Positions 34,989 to 50,896 of a stretch of 64,000 nt of DNA are shown here, in pieces; the first letter of the stretch is position 1, and each line of letters starts with the position of its first letter. The position numbers and the translations under genes are program-made. The DNA lies in NCBI GenBank assembly GCA_963931925.1, contig OZ007574.1:34267961-34331960 (forward strand), given 5' to 3'. Below the pieces are notes generated by a model. The model was not told the DNA's origin. It searched no databases and worked only from the letters and a program-made list of their open reading frames with translations. Origin of the DNA: Onchidella celtica. Lineage: Eukaryota > Mollusca > Gastropoda > Systellommatophora > Onchidiidae.

Positions 34989-36343
34989 TGGACGTGAAAA
35001 CGATGGTTGAATACTCAGCGAATAAAACGCCAGGCACTGAAATACACAATATTATGTTGAACATTTTTTTAGCTTTTAATTCTGCCTAATATCCAATGTT
35101 TCTACATCGACTTCATCTTGCTGCACACTCGCGAGTGAGAGCCATGAATAATGGACGCCGGGGGACGGGGGCCGGGCAGCTGAGGGAGTCTAGGGGGACA
35201 AATTCTCATGATTAATTCCCATCGTTCCTGGCAATGATTTCTTTTTCTGCACCCGCTTCCTCTAAAGCTGCTCTCAAAAGAGCTCGGCCGTGGGTTAATC
35301 GACGTATGGCTGCCTGATTTGTTACCTTTATGGAATTTTTCCCAATTTTCTTTCTAGGTGCGTGACCTTTGTGTAATAAACAGCTATATTCAGATATCAG
35401 TGTTAACTTCATAATGTTTACTCTAAGGGAAGCCGGGTACGGAAATGGCAATGGCAATGGAAACCTTTAAAAATCCATCAAGCAGTGAAAAAAGAAAGAA
35501 TGTTTCCATGTATACGGAAACAGCGACGGAAACTGCGGAAACGTCAATTTTTTTTAAATTGTTTTTTGCATTAAGCTGGATTTTCATGTGTACGGAAAGG
35601 GAAACGGCAACGATGACTTCAAAAACCTTCATGTAGTGAAATAGAAAGAATGTTTCCATGTGTACTGAAACGCTGTTTCCGTATAGATGGAAACAGGTTG
35701 TCTTTTTACCAGTTAACGCTTTACCCGTTTAATGAAAACAAGTGTAAAGTTGGGTTCTCGTGTATACGGAGACGGAAACGACAACGGAAACGTCAAAGAG
35801 CCTTCGAGTAGTGAAATAGAAAGAATTTTTCCCCACGCCGTTTCCGTACACATGGAAACACTCTTTCACTTTACTACATGAGGGATTTTTTGCCGTTTCC
35901 GTTTCCGTACACATGAGAACCCAGCTCTGGTTAGCGATTTTATGTGCTGTCGCCGCGTAATCGCCATCCGGAATTTGCATGAGTTCTTACTTTCATTTCC
36001 ATTGGCTTTTCGCGTGTTTGGGTGGACACGGATGTATGCACGTCACTGACTTTGTCGTTTCCATTTCCAAGCACGTGAAAACAGCTTTATATATTATTGC
36101 TGGAATCACTTCACCTTTTGACTATAGACTGACTGAAAGATCTCCAAAATCAACCTTTTGTTTACTTATTCAATATTTCAGAACCTTGCAAAAGACGTCA
36201 CGTTCACCAAGAAAAGCAGATTTTTCACAAACAGAGCCATCGAGGAGCCACATGTGGTAGACAAGTGGTCACGAATCGCCTTTCCTGTCTCCTTCTTGCT
36301 GTTCAATGTAATTTACTGGTTATACTATAGTGTAATACACTGA
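15308..36343 (+). CDS. Anion-selective Cys-loop ligand-gated ion channel subunit (GlyR/GluCl type), spliced, 5' exon missing
   Basis: One subunit of a pentameric plasma-membrane channel, assembled from eight exons: 15308-15375, 15860-15927, 17453-17679, 19574-19656, 21240-21386, 32980-33209, 34470-34634 and 36182-36343. All junctions are GT-AG and all phases agree, giving about 382 residues. The ligand-binding domain has YDSRVSPNF, the Cys-loop with 13 residues between the cysteines ([15 protein letters not shown]) and a second cysteine pair (TCNMAND...NYSC) typical of glycine receptors and glutamate-gated chloride channels rather than GABA-A. M1 is around [16 protein letters not shown]2 starts PARVSLGLL; the PAR motif predicts chloride selectivity. 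M3 follows AIDVW, and M4 is [13 protein letters not shown]. The M3-M4 loop is short, about 50 residues. The ligand cannot be told from sequence. The signal-peptide exon was not found. Confidence 0.9.
15418..15690. repeat. ACGGAAACG foldback repeat, two diverged units
   Basis: Contains AAGCTGGCTTTTCATGTGTA near its start and, in inverse sense, CATGAAAACACAGC twice (about 15533 and 15628). The same sequences bound the foldback element at 43449-43636. It lies within the first recognised intron of the channel gene. Confidence 0.6.
15860..15927 (+). CDS. Channel gene exon 2 of 8 (68 nt)
   Basis: Acceptor TTTCAG and donor GTAAGT. It encodes [20 protein letters not shown] and the next residues AM, a beta-strand pair of the ligand-binding domain. 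A 68-nt exon at this position also occurs in vertebrate glycine and GABA-A receptor genes (from memory), supporting an ancient intron position. Confidence 0.87.
16260..16506 (+). repeat. MITE family 2, copy in channel gene intron
   Basis: The left end GCGACGTTAGTCCTTG is related to the inverse of the right end seen in the copies at 56266 and 58442. The internal blocks AACTGGAGATCTTTTAGTAT and TTCCGATTTA recur in all copies. The right end here is degraded by an A-rich stretch. Confidence 0.6.
16507..17197. other. Intronic sequence of the channel gene, no feature recognised
   Basis: AT-rich sequence with AAC/CAA-rich patches. No exon with acceptable splice sites and channel similarity was seen. 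Confidence 0.4.
17198..17415. repeat. Palindromic MITE with GCCCGGTCAGACAC arms
   Basis: The left arm TTACGGGAGGTATCATGCTA followed by AGCCCGGTCAGACAC is answered at the right by GTGTGTGACCGGGCTTAG and TATGATACCCCCCGTAA, an inverted repeat of about 45 bp at the ends. A second inverse block, CTGTGTCTGACCGGGCTTAG, lies at about 17285. It sits 37 bp upstream of the third channel exon. A related, more decayed copy is at about 31925-32115. Confidence 0.75.
17453..17679 (+). CDS. Channel gene exon 3 of 8 (227 nt)
   Basis: Acceptor AACAG, donor GTTTGC. It begins [19 protein letters not shown] and includes the conserved [19 protein letters not shown] and NGTVYYSIR segments of the extracellular domain. 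The frame appears to run on for some codons past 17679, but joining at 17679 to the next exon gives the expected continuation into ISMTLGCDM. The donor is only 12 bp from a MITE. Confidence 0.88.
17692..18092 (-). repeat. MITE family 1, copy D (401 bp)
   Basis: It starts CAAAGGTAGTAGATAC and ends TTGTATCTTTG, in the orientation of copy C. The flanks are CTATCAC (17685-17691) and CTATCAG (18093-18099). It lies in the intron after channel exon 3, almost touching the splice donor. Confidence 0.8.
18212..18512. repeat. Foldback element with AAAGCCTTGAGAAAGAAATA arms
   Basis: Left arm about 18225-18305 (TGTGTAGCAAAGCCTTGAGA and onward) and right arm about 18430-18512 are imperfect inverted repeats of roughly 80 bp. 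A larger relative with the same arm wording is at 33598-34125 in a later intron of the same gene. Confidence 0.65.
18513..19573. other. Intron of the channel gene, nothing further recognised
   Basis: AT-rich with an ATT microsatellite at about 18585-18605 and scattered A-rich runs. No additional exon is needed between channel exons 3 and 4, whose phases fit directly. Confidence 0.5.
19574..19656 (+). CDS. Channel gene exon 4 of 8, Cys-loop exon (83 nt)
   Basis: Acceptor TTTCAG, donor GTAAGT. It encodes [19 protein letters not shown] then KCSLYVGS, containing the signature Cys-loop with exactly 13 residues between cysteines and the central YPMD turn. An 83-nt exon at this place matches the vertebrate glycine receptor layout (from memory). 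Confidence 0.92.
19709..19953 (+). repeat. MITE family 2, second copy in channel gene
   Basis: Shares GTGACCTGAGTTCTTGTTTG at the left, the TGTAGAAGAGGTATAAC block, and GTTTAACGTCGAATTTCTCA near the right end with the copies at 34148, 56266 and 58442. Confidence 0.65.
20118..20325. repeat. Foldback element, arms of about 85 bp (208 bp total)
   Basis: The left arm GGGATGAAACAGACAAAGGC ... AATAGGCACT is the near-complement of the right arm AGTGCCTATTG ... GGTCTGTTTCACCC, with only a short loop around the centre at about 20215. Almost the whole element is one hairpin. A diverged relative with the same layout lies at 32344-32538. Confidence 0.8.
20326..21239. other. Intron of the channel gene, no feature recognised
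   Basis: AT-rich sequence of about 0.9 kb with a normal acceptor (CATCCCCAG) at its end. Nothing else was identified. Confidence 0.5.
21240..21386 (+). CDS. Channel gene exon 5 of 8 (147 nt)
   Basis: Acceptor CCCCAG, donor GTGAGT. It encodes [20 protein letters not shown] then [20 protein letters not shown] and NDKGSQMM, including the first cysteine of the second disulphide pair. The split codon A|AA at its 3' end completes a lysine with the next exon, 11.6 kb downstream. Confidence 0.88.
21376..21700 (+). repeat. Triplicated exon-intron junction, units of about 100-112 bp
   Basis: Three imperfect tandem units start with TCAGATGATGAGTGAGTAT (21376), TCAAATTATGAGTGAGTAT (21488) and TCAAATTATGAGTGAGTATG (21589). 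The first contains the true 3' end of exon 5 and its donor. The other two repeat the last exon codons and the donor inside the intron. Each unit continues with a similar TATGAC...ACGTA segment. Confidence 0.75.
22214..22434. repeat. Probable foldback MITE with CCGCGAAAC ends
   Basis: CCGCGAAACCACTGTAGAGT then AGGTCGCGGCGGTTAA on the left is matched inversely by TTACCGCAGCGACCTAGTTT then CGCGG on the right, with one small indel. It lies about 410 bp upstream of the full-length Gmr1-like element. The DNA to the right of that element also contains TAGGTCGCTGC. Confidence 0.55.
22845..24081 (+). repeat. 5' LTR of Gmr1-like copy 2
   Basis: 1237 bp, TGTCAC...GTGACA. A poly(A) signal AATAAA is at 23974-23979, about 100 bp from the 3' end. 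Four tandem 38-bp units lie at 23580-23728. The only differences noticed from the 3' LTR are in the first tandem unit (ACCATGGCTATG here versus ACCATTGCCATG). Confidence 0.93.
23580..23728 (+). repeat. 38-bp tandem repeats inside the LTR (about four units)
   Basis: Unit: CTATTGAAATGATAATGTAC followed by TATTGCCACGTTGATGGG. The same array is at 30815-30963 in the 3' LTR, and a degenerate version is at 8750-8870 in the older copy. Confidence 0.85.
24083..24095 (+). promoter_or_regulatory. Primer-binding site, tRNA-Pro type
   Basis: TGGGGGCTCGTCC starts two bases after the LTR end. It equals the first 13 bases of the tRNA-Pro primer-binding site used by some vertebrate retroviruses (known from that family); the match stops there. 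It would prime minus-strand DNA synthesis. Confidence 0.8.
24096..25055 (+). other. Untranslated leader of Gmr1-like copy 2
   Basis: About 960 bp, T-rich, between the primer site and the gag start at 25056. No gene-like ORF was recognised. It presumably includes packaging signals, but none can be pointed out. Confidence 0.6.
25056..25724 (+). CDS. N-terminal gag of Gmr1-like copy 2 (222 aa before an in-frame stop)
   Basis: Structural protein of the retrotransposon particle. It starts [20 protein letters not shown], then has a long Glu/Lys/Gln-rich helix (about residues 25-95, with repeated QQEREFK and [10 protein letters not shown]) that looks like a coiled coil. A capsid-like segment follows ([20 protein letters not shown] through [19 protein letters not shown]). 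It ends at TAA (25722-25724) within a conserved capsid segment. The same frame then continues, so in the ancestral element gag and pol were one ORF. Confidence 0.85.
   Translation: MADLRELMKLGTELGLEGEELRSWIKEQQAELREERAKDREREKEAQERQQEREFKQQEREAKDKEQEREFKLKELEAQQQEREARIRIAELELKKNAPTETVERQGQNKIGVRIKLPTFDDRKDDIDAFLYRFELNAQLQWGENKQLWSTYLASLLQGRALTYFKELQREDVHDYDKLKSLLLRRFARTEEYFREQFRRARADTREDFAAFVARLAEYFTN
25725..29723 (+). CDS. Rest of gag plus pol polyprotein of Gmr1-like copy 2 (about 1332 codons)
   Basis: Same frame as the preceding gag ORF, directly after its stop. Approximate residues from 25725: two zinc knuckles ([14 protein letters not shown] at 160, [14 protein letters not shown] at 178); aspartic protease RDTGSTV at 280; integrase HHCC finger 472-520; integrase catalytic D at 541 (SIDLVGP), D at 601 (LSDRGAQ) and E at 637 (CERLN); GPY/F-type module near 780 (WKGPYVIE); reverse transcriptase about 918-1100 with FFDDIA; RNase H from about 1210 with LRTDASDS to the stop at 29723. 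Integrase lies upstream of reverse transcriptase. All catalytic motifs look intact. No ATG is available immediately after the gag stop, so expression would need readthrough or a repaired gag. Confidence 0.92.
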   Translation: MDLAHVGADFAKLKDLMIRDQLYASCHKDLVAFLKENEPATVQEASKLAEAYRTAHPSKPVGRAYVQDAGYVAVVEGSPTGHKDRSRQRGAYNGQAQGQRRGYHQSPAYGSGKFDRAGGLGRRNGRGRFVTFADDRRHRDFSSGRDGSRGPRSSGAQGAECWTCGRVGHFSRDCRAAKCWNCGRADHISVNCPAGRIAANVDGNHGSSNPCSPNKFHHAAACVTSDNGGGQYSKCPSCEKLLSSGVLPCGRKIPVINSCHTGGGLRVYPGFVGDEPVSVLRDTGSTVVGVHRDCIRDSQLTGETVPCIQYSGAIEKLPMAKIVIDTPFLSGEVEAVVGCFPGAQLIIGNVSRVGSPSEENVQAWSQSKGIDFCAAVETRRQVGDKGKISPMATPAVNLDITPGRLATLQKEDPSLSPCFEEARTEKTRKYKNGSSSFVIQAGILFRKYVTVASILKQVVVPALLIATVLHLAHDVPLAGHMGIARTKERVLKNFYWPSIHRDVQVYCKTCSACQKTTHKGRTPQAPLQKIPTVSEPFKKVSIDLVGPIHPATDRGNRFFLTVICNATRLPEAVPLRTITSEAVAEALFAIFARVGIPEQILSDRGAQFTSEMMKELFCLFSIQPITTTPYHPQANGMCERLNSTLKSMLRKVAADRPKDWDRYIPAVLFAYREVRQESTGFSPFEMMYGRSPRGPTDVLRDMMTSPSSGDDEQISVFQYLVDLRERLSSARTIAEEASSIASKRAKDYKDRCSKLRIFKPGDKVLLLLPTDHNKLLMTWKGPYVIERVVSKVDYAIHIDGSSKGFHVNMLQRFYERPEYLCAQTKPGEIVFSIACTGVVDQLDCDVSDTEAQEELQIQLPELTPTQGYRDVKINPDLTSSRSRELKTLLASFPDVITDLPGRTTVIQHQIKLTSDKPVFLRPYPLPFSSRDRVIKEVESMLKLDVIEPSTSPYSSPIVLVKKLDGSVRFCIDFRRLNTITVGDREPIPFQEELIASLAGSTWFSKIDLTKGYWEIPLTEESKQYTAFQTPIGLFQFKVMPFGLVNAPATFARLMRLVLKDIPNVVSFFDDIACHTSTWSDHIQTLTVIFKRLRHFGLTAKPAKMDLACPEIIFLGHIVGRGVQRPEVTKIDKLVGLQIPKTKKQVRSLVGILNYYRKFIPNFSSLSSSLTDLTKKGQPDKVQWTSECQTAFDNLVTALSSSPILILPDFRSNFILRTDASDSDVGACLLQEKNECFHPVCYVSRKLLQRERKYSVIERECLAIVWSVQKLGRYLMGREFCIQTDHKPLTFLSKNRSSSPRLSRWALALQPYTFVIQPIPGTSNHIADYLSRA
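29724..30079 (+). other. 3' untranslated stretch and polypurine tract of Gmr1-like copy 2
   Basis: Non-coding. It ends in GGGGTGGGGGATGA (30066-30079) directly before the LTR, the position and composition expected for the plus-strand primer. Confidence 0.78.
30080..31316 (+). repeat. 3' LTR of Gmr1-like copy 2
   Basis: 1237 bp, nearly identical to 22845-24081. AATAAA at 31209-31214. Tandem 38-bp units at 30815-30963. Followed by TCTAG, the right half of the target-site duplication. Confidence 0.93.
31322..31917. other. Intron of the channel gene downstream of the LTR element
   Basis: AT-rich, nothing recognised apart from TAGGTCGCTGC at its start, which resembles the right arm of the foldback at 22214-22434. 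Confidence 0.45.
31925..32118. repeat. Decayed relative of the palindromic MITE at 17198
   Basis: Shares AAAATGTACACCCAAGAAAT and a CTGTGTCTGGCCGG block with 17198-17415, and ends in a CGGGCTAGGTA remnant of the arm. The inverted ends are largely degraded. Confidence 0.6.
32344..32538. repeat. Foldback element related to the one at 20118
   Basis: The left arm GGTAAGCCAGACCAAGCCTG ... CAAACTAAAACACTAC is the near-complement of the right arm GTGTTTTAGTGTG ... ATGGTCTGGCTTACC. The order of blocks (CAGACCAAG, ACTGGTGGCTC, long AT part, CAGTG at the loop) mirrors 20118-20325, although overall sequence identity is low. Confidence 0.75.
32980..33209 (+). CDS. Channel gene exon 6 of 8, M1-M2 exon (230 nt)
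   Basis: Acceptor TTGACAG, donor GTTACC. It encodes [20 protein letters not shown], then M1 ([18 protein letters not shown]), then the pore helix M2 beginning [20 protein letters not shown], and the M2-M3 loop MPKVSYVK. Pro-Ala-Arg at the cytoplasmic end of M2 is the hallmark of anion-permeable members. Confidence 0.93.
33598..34125. repeat. Larger foldback element, relative of 18212-18512 (about 530 bp)
   Basis: The left arm (AGCAAAGTCAAAGAATGGCA, GCAAAGCCTTGCTCAAGAAA) and right arm (TATTTCTTACGTGAGGCTTT, TGCCACATTTTGTCTTTGCT) are inverted repeats. The centre is longer than in the 301-bp relative and contains unrelated sequence. Confidence 0.65.
34148..34366 (+). repeat. MITE family 2, third copy in channel gene
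   Basis: Contains TTCTTGTTTGTTCTATCTCT, TGTAGAAGAGGTATA, TTCCGATTTATTCTAACTCC and GAATTTCTCAGTTGTGCAAA in the family order. The central-left segment is shortened relative to other copies. Confidence 0.68.
34470..34634 (+). CDS. Channel gene exon 7 of 8, M3 exon (141 or 165 nt)
   Basis: Acceptor TTCCAG. It encodes [20 protein letters not shown] (M3), then [20 protein letters not shown] and the acidic start of the cytoplasmic loop. Two donors are possible in the same phase: GTAACA after 34610 and GTAAGT after 34634. The second matches the consensus better and adds VTEEGDSC. Confidence 0.88.
34781..34984. repeat. (CT)n microsatellites
   Basis: Two long TC/CT tracts at 34781-34837 and 34902-34984, separated by TGTG and mixed pyrimidine sequence. 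They lie in the last intron of the channel gene. Confidence 0.95.
35425..36090. repeat. Cluster of ACGGAAACG foldback repeats
   Basis: Repeated occurrences of TTTCATGTGTACGGAAA, AACGTCAAAAA, GTAGTGAAATAGAAAGAATG and the inverse CCGTTTCCGTACACATG. The best-formed unit is 35750-35935, whose ends GTTCTCGTGTATACGGAGAC and GTACACATGAGAACCCAG are inverse. Related to 15418-15690 and 43449-43636. Confidence 0.7.
36182..36343 (+). CDS. Channel gene last exon, M4 and stop (162 nt)
   Basis: Acceptor ATTTCAG. It encodes [20 protein letters not shown], then [20 protein letters not shown] and WLYYSVIH before TGA at 36341-36343. M4 and the short extracellular C-terminus match the family. A candidate poly(A) signal AATAAA lies at 36810-36815. 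Confidence 0.92.
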   Translation, partial: NLAKDVTFTKKSRFFTNRAIEEPHVVDKWSRIAFPVSFLLFNVIYWLYYSVIH

Positions 36344-36560
36344 AGTGAGTCCCACGCGGGGGAAAAGGACTAATTAAAAGAAAAATATTTTTATATATGT
36401 GTGTGGATGGTTGGTTTGTATGTTTACGGAGACTTTTTATCAATACATGTATATTGTCGACTCAGTCGATGATGTAATATACTGGTTACACTATACTGTG
36501 ATACACTGAATTGAGCTCCACAAGGGGGAAAGCGGATCGAGATAAAGAACGTTGCTGGTG
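36305..36560 (+). repeat. Imperfect tandem duplication of the 3' end of the channel coding region
   Basis: 36308-36370 (GTAATTTACTGGTTATACTA then TAGTGTAATACACTGAA) is repeated at 36473-36535 (GTAATATACTGGTTACACTA then TACTGTGATACACTGAA), about 165 bp apart. The repeat extends past the stop codon into the CCACgcGGGGGAAA region. Confidence 0.75.
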
Positions 36561-37519
36561 TGTATGTTTGTTCTGGTTTGCATGTTTATTGGGTCTTTCA
36601 CCTTTAGCCCCAGGTTCCTCAGATCCTCTCACATTTATATTGGGATACTGCACGCTTATTTGGCCTGCGAACGATCGTTGAAAGGCAAAAAACGAAGATG
36701 CGTCATATTTTCGTGACCCTGCCTGGCTTGCAATCTTGGCATTTCTTGTAACAATCTTGGGTAAGCACAAATGATTTGCTAGTATGTGTCATTCATTGAT
36801 TTGAAGCAAAATAAAACTTTTAAAAAATCTAAATGGACGATTCCCATATTTCAAGGTTATTGTTATTGTTGTTGTTGTTGTTGTTTTGCATTTATCTGGC
36901 TCACTATCCACTTAGTAATAAACGATCCGGCCGGCACATGCGAAATGGTTGCGAACATTACGTTAATCCTTCAATGTTAATTTGTTAGTTTTTGTTCTCA
37001 CTTTGTATTTTCATTAACCTGGCCAAATAGGAGCATTGACTCTGTCACTTGTATAACTCCGAGGTGTTCATAAATTCTGCAATGTTTATTCATTCAAATA
37101 ACTTATTATTATCGTTGTTGTTGACAAGTATTGCGACCCCTTATCATTGACTCTGTTTTGATTTTGCTCTGTGTTTTATTGACATCAAGACTTATTTCGA
37201 GATAGCAAAGATAAGTCCTGTATTGGGGATAGCTAGATTTTGATTTAACTGTAAGGATGAAAAAGAACTATAACGAGTATAATAAAGCAATCCGTATCAT
37301 CATGAAATTGTCCTACTTGAGCATAACATGAATATGCACTCACAGTTTCATTCATCTGTAACAAAATATATTATTTTGATTGAGGACTTTAGGTAAGAAC
37401 CGTACAAATCACATGTTTGGTTGTTTTGCGTTTGTCTCTGAGTTCTCGGTGTAAGTTTTGCAACTTACTCTTATTCATTTAAGTGAAAAGAAAAGGAAAT
37501 AGACTAGGAGCCCAAACAA
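36344..37519 (+). other. 3' UTR and downstream spacer of the channel gene
   Basis: Contains the duplicated segment at 36473, a TTG-repeat at 36858-36887, and AATAAA at 36810-36815 as the likely cleavage signal. The rest is AT-rich with nothing recognised. Confidence 0.5.
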
Positions 37520-37749
37520 AGTGGCTTCGGTTTCATATCTCTTTCGGTTCGCTTTCGGCAGTTTTGCCGAAATAAGTCATTCTCGGTGAAAAGCGAAAGG
37601 AGCGAAACTAGATGAAATAGGAAGCACTGTGCACTCTAAAAGGCGCTGTGAAGGTTTTTGACATCACCCCGGCTTTTCTACAACGAGACTGGCGTTATTC
37701 GGCAAAAGTGCCAAAAGCGAGTCGAGAGTGAAATGAAACTGACGCCACT
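37520..37749. repeat. Foldback element with about 52-bp arms
   Basis: AGTGGCTTCGGTTTCATATC at the left and GTGAAATGAAACTGACGCCACT at the right are inverse. The arms meet the inner blocks CAGTTTTGCCGAA and TTCGGCAAAAGTG. This places the foldback in the spacer between the two convergent host genes. Confidence 0.75.
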
Positions 37750-37879
37750 GGTACAGAGCTTTAAGGGAGTGCCTGGAGAATGGTTTGTTTACTTCAGAAT
37801 ACAATGAAAATAACATTTATTTTGAAAATGTTACTGTGCTCAAAATACACATTCACTCCAGATAATAAATTTTGAAACT

Positions 37880-38360
37880 TTACACTATCTGTTCCAAATG
37901 TTACGTATCATTTTCTCGCTGTCAAAGTGGTTATTGTGAGTCGTATGTTTTCCGTCACTGTTCATCGTTTTGTGTTATTGCTGTTTGTTATATATCGTTT
38001 TCGCGTAGTCCAGGTGGCAATAATTGTGACATGTGATTTTCGTCATCGTTCATATTGTTGTGTTATTGCTGTTTGTTACGTACTGTTTCCTCACTGCCCA
38101 AGTGGTTACAGTTGTGAGCTGTGTGTTTTTTCGTCGTTTGTCTCAGTTTTGTGTTAATGCTGTTTGTCATATATAGTTTCCTAGCTGCCTAATGGCTTTG
38201 GTTGTGAGTTGTGTGTTTTTCGACATTGTCCATATTGTGTGTAATTGTTGTTTGTTGCACATTGTTTCCTCACTGCCCAAGTGGCTACAGTTGTGAATTT
38301 GTGAATTGTATGTGTTTTGTCACTGTTCATAATGCTGTGCTATTGCTGTTTTTCCTGTGA
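37880..38360 (+). repeat. Minisatellite, about 90-95 bp unit, about five copies
   Basis: Recurring blocks in fixed order: GTGTTATTGCTGTTTGTTA, TTTCCTCACTGCCCAAGTGG, and GTTGTGAGTTGTGTGTTTTT followed by CGTCATTGTTCAT. The units are diverged from each other. Confidence 0.75.
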
Positions 38361-39319
38361 ATGTTGACGTCAGAGTTTTTGTGGCGATTTCGGCATCTAA
38401 CATTCTGATGTAATGAAAGCGCCTTAACCTTCTAGGTTCCCAAAGTGCCATAGGCCAAACAATATTCCGGTTCAGAAACTGACTTTTTAAACTAGACCCA
38501 TTACTATGCAGGGCCACGCACACTAAGTCATATGTAAAGAAATAAAGGAACAACGTTACTATGAAACTGCAGTTAAAGCGTGCTCCGGACATATCATACA
38601 ATCAATCTCCATTTCTATTCATGAGGCCTAGAGGGTTAAGTCACAGGCCCAAGTCTGGGGTGTCTCTTCTCTGATTTGGCATTTCGATTTGTGCAAAAAT
38701 AGAAAGCCATCTATTTGGGAAGAATGACATCTCTGCAAGAAATGGAAAAACATACCTGCTTCCTGGCACACTCATATCCCGCATTCACTGACTGACTATT
38801 TACAGAAAAAAACAACAGCAGAAAACCCATGATGTGGCGCTCTCTAAATTCAGATTTATTCCTACATTATATTAATTAAGTAATCTCTTGCATCATATTC
38901 TTAGCGTCCTCTGATGTACTGCAATTTCTGTGCATAATATTCATGCACTGTTATCATTCCATTGTCCATAGTAAATTTGAAGTGTTCAAGTGAACATTAT
39001 ATATAAAAGTGTTGAAACCGATAACGGGAGGGGGGGGGGGGTAACAATCTGTTCACATTGTGACTAAGACAATTATTCCACTAAGAGGCTAATAAGAGTT
39101 TGGTTTGCAACAATGACCAGCATTTTGTATTCTTTAATCATACACCCGAAACAGTATTTTGAAGTTATACAAGTAGACGTAACAGTGTCTGCTGGTGTGT
39201 AGAATCTTCCCCTAGTATGAGTCATTAGAAGTTGATAAGAGACGGTGAAGAAAATACGAGGAATGATAAGTGTGGCTGCACGAAAGATTCGGAGAAAGAA
39301 TCACGTAATCACATCAACT
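38361..39319. other. Intergenic spacer between the two host genes
   Basis: AT-rich. No exon or repeat family recognised apart from a short G run at 39028-39039. Confidence 0.5.
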
Positions 39320-39900
39320 TTACATGATGCTAAAGTGTAATTGGTAATGATATCATACGTCCATTAAATCCTCAATACAGACTGTCAAAGATGCAAAATA
39401 ATTCAACATAATGCTAAAGTATAACTTGTAATGATGTCATAAGTCCACTAATTTCTCAATACAGACTGTCACAGATTCGAATTAATTAAACGAAGCCCTA
39501 AAGTATAATTAGTAATGGTTTAAAAAGTCCCATAAATCCTCGATACAGACTGTCACAATTTCAAATTAGTTAAACAAAGTGCTAAAGTGTAACTAGTAAT
39601 GATGTCAGAAGTTCCATAGATCCTTAGTACAGATTGTCACAGCGTCAAATTAATTAAACGTAATGCTAAAGTACAATTATTTGCAGTGGTGTCATCAGTC
39701 CCATAGATCCTCGGCACAGATTGTCACAGTTTCACATTAATTAAACAGCGATAAAGTATAATTAGTAATGATGTCATAAGTCCCATAAATCCTCAACACA
39801 GATTGGTCACAGCTTCAAATCAGTTAAGATAGTGCTGACGCACAACCATTTTTTATGATGTCAAAAGTCCCATAGATCTTCGATAAAGACTGCCACAGCT
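39320..39900 (+). repeat. Minisatellite, about 85-bp unit, about seven copies
   Basis: Each unit holds GCTAAAGTATAATTAGTAAT, GATGTCATAAGTCCCATAAA, TCCTCAATACAGACTGTCAC and AATTAATTAAAC in that order, with substitutions and small indels. It ends about 25 bp before the hAT-like MITE that adjoins the tyrosinase gene. Confidence 0.82.
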
Positions 39901-39926
39901 TTGTTCTTCCCTACCTGTTTAAAACA

Positions 39927-40105
39927 CAGTGGCGGATCTACTCTAAAACTAATGAAGGTTACGCTTCAGGGGCCCAAATCCCGAAGGTACCCTAAAGAAA
40001 CTTTATTTAATGAGTGAATTTTGATGTTGCCCTATTGTTGCTGGTTGGGAAGGGGCCCCATAACAGTTCAAGTTTCAGTGTCTCAAAAATGTAGATCCAC
40101 CATTG
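39927..40105 (+). repeat. hAT-like MITE next to the tyrosinase stop codon (179 bp)
   Basis: Ends CAGTGGCGGATCTA and TAGATCCACCATTG form inverted repeats typical of hAT transposons. The flanks are TTAAAACA (39919-39926) and TGAAAACA (40106-40113), an 8-bp duplication with one mismatch, the size characteristic of hAT. A second copy is at 53557-53734. On the minus strand it would lie at the very start of the tyrosinase 3' UTR. It contains AATAAA in that orientation (40007-40002). Confidence 0.85.
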
Positions 40106-40119
40106 TGAAAACAAAAACT

Positions 40120-50896
<10,777 letters not shown>

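Noticed and set aside
34673..35010. Long low-complexity open frames (Arg/Glu or Ser/Leu repeats) on both strands
   Set aside because: They are translations of the (CT)n microsatellites; the composition is fully explained by the dinucleotide repeat.
39320..39900. Regularly spaced repeats that might suggest a CRISPR-like array
   Set aside because: Contiguous 85-bp units without unique spacers, in a eukaryotic spacer; a minisatellite.
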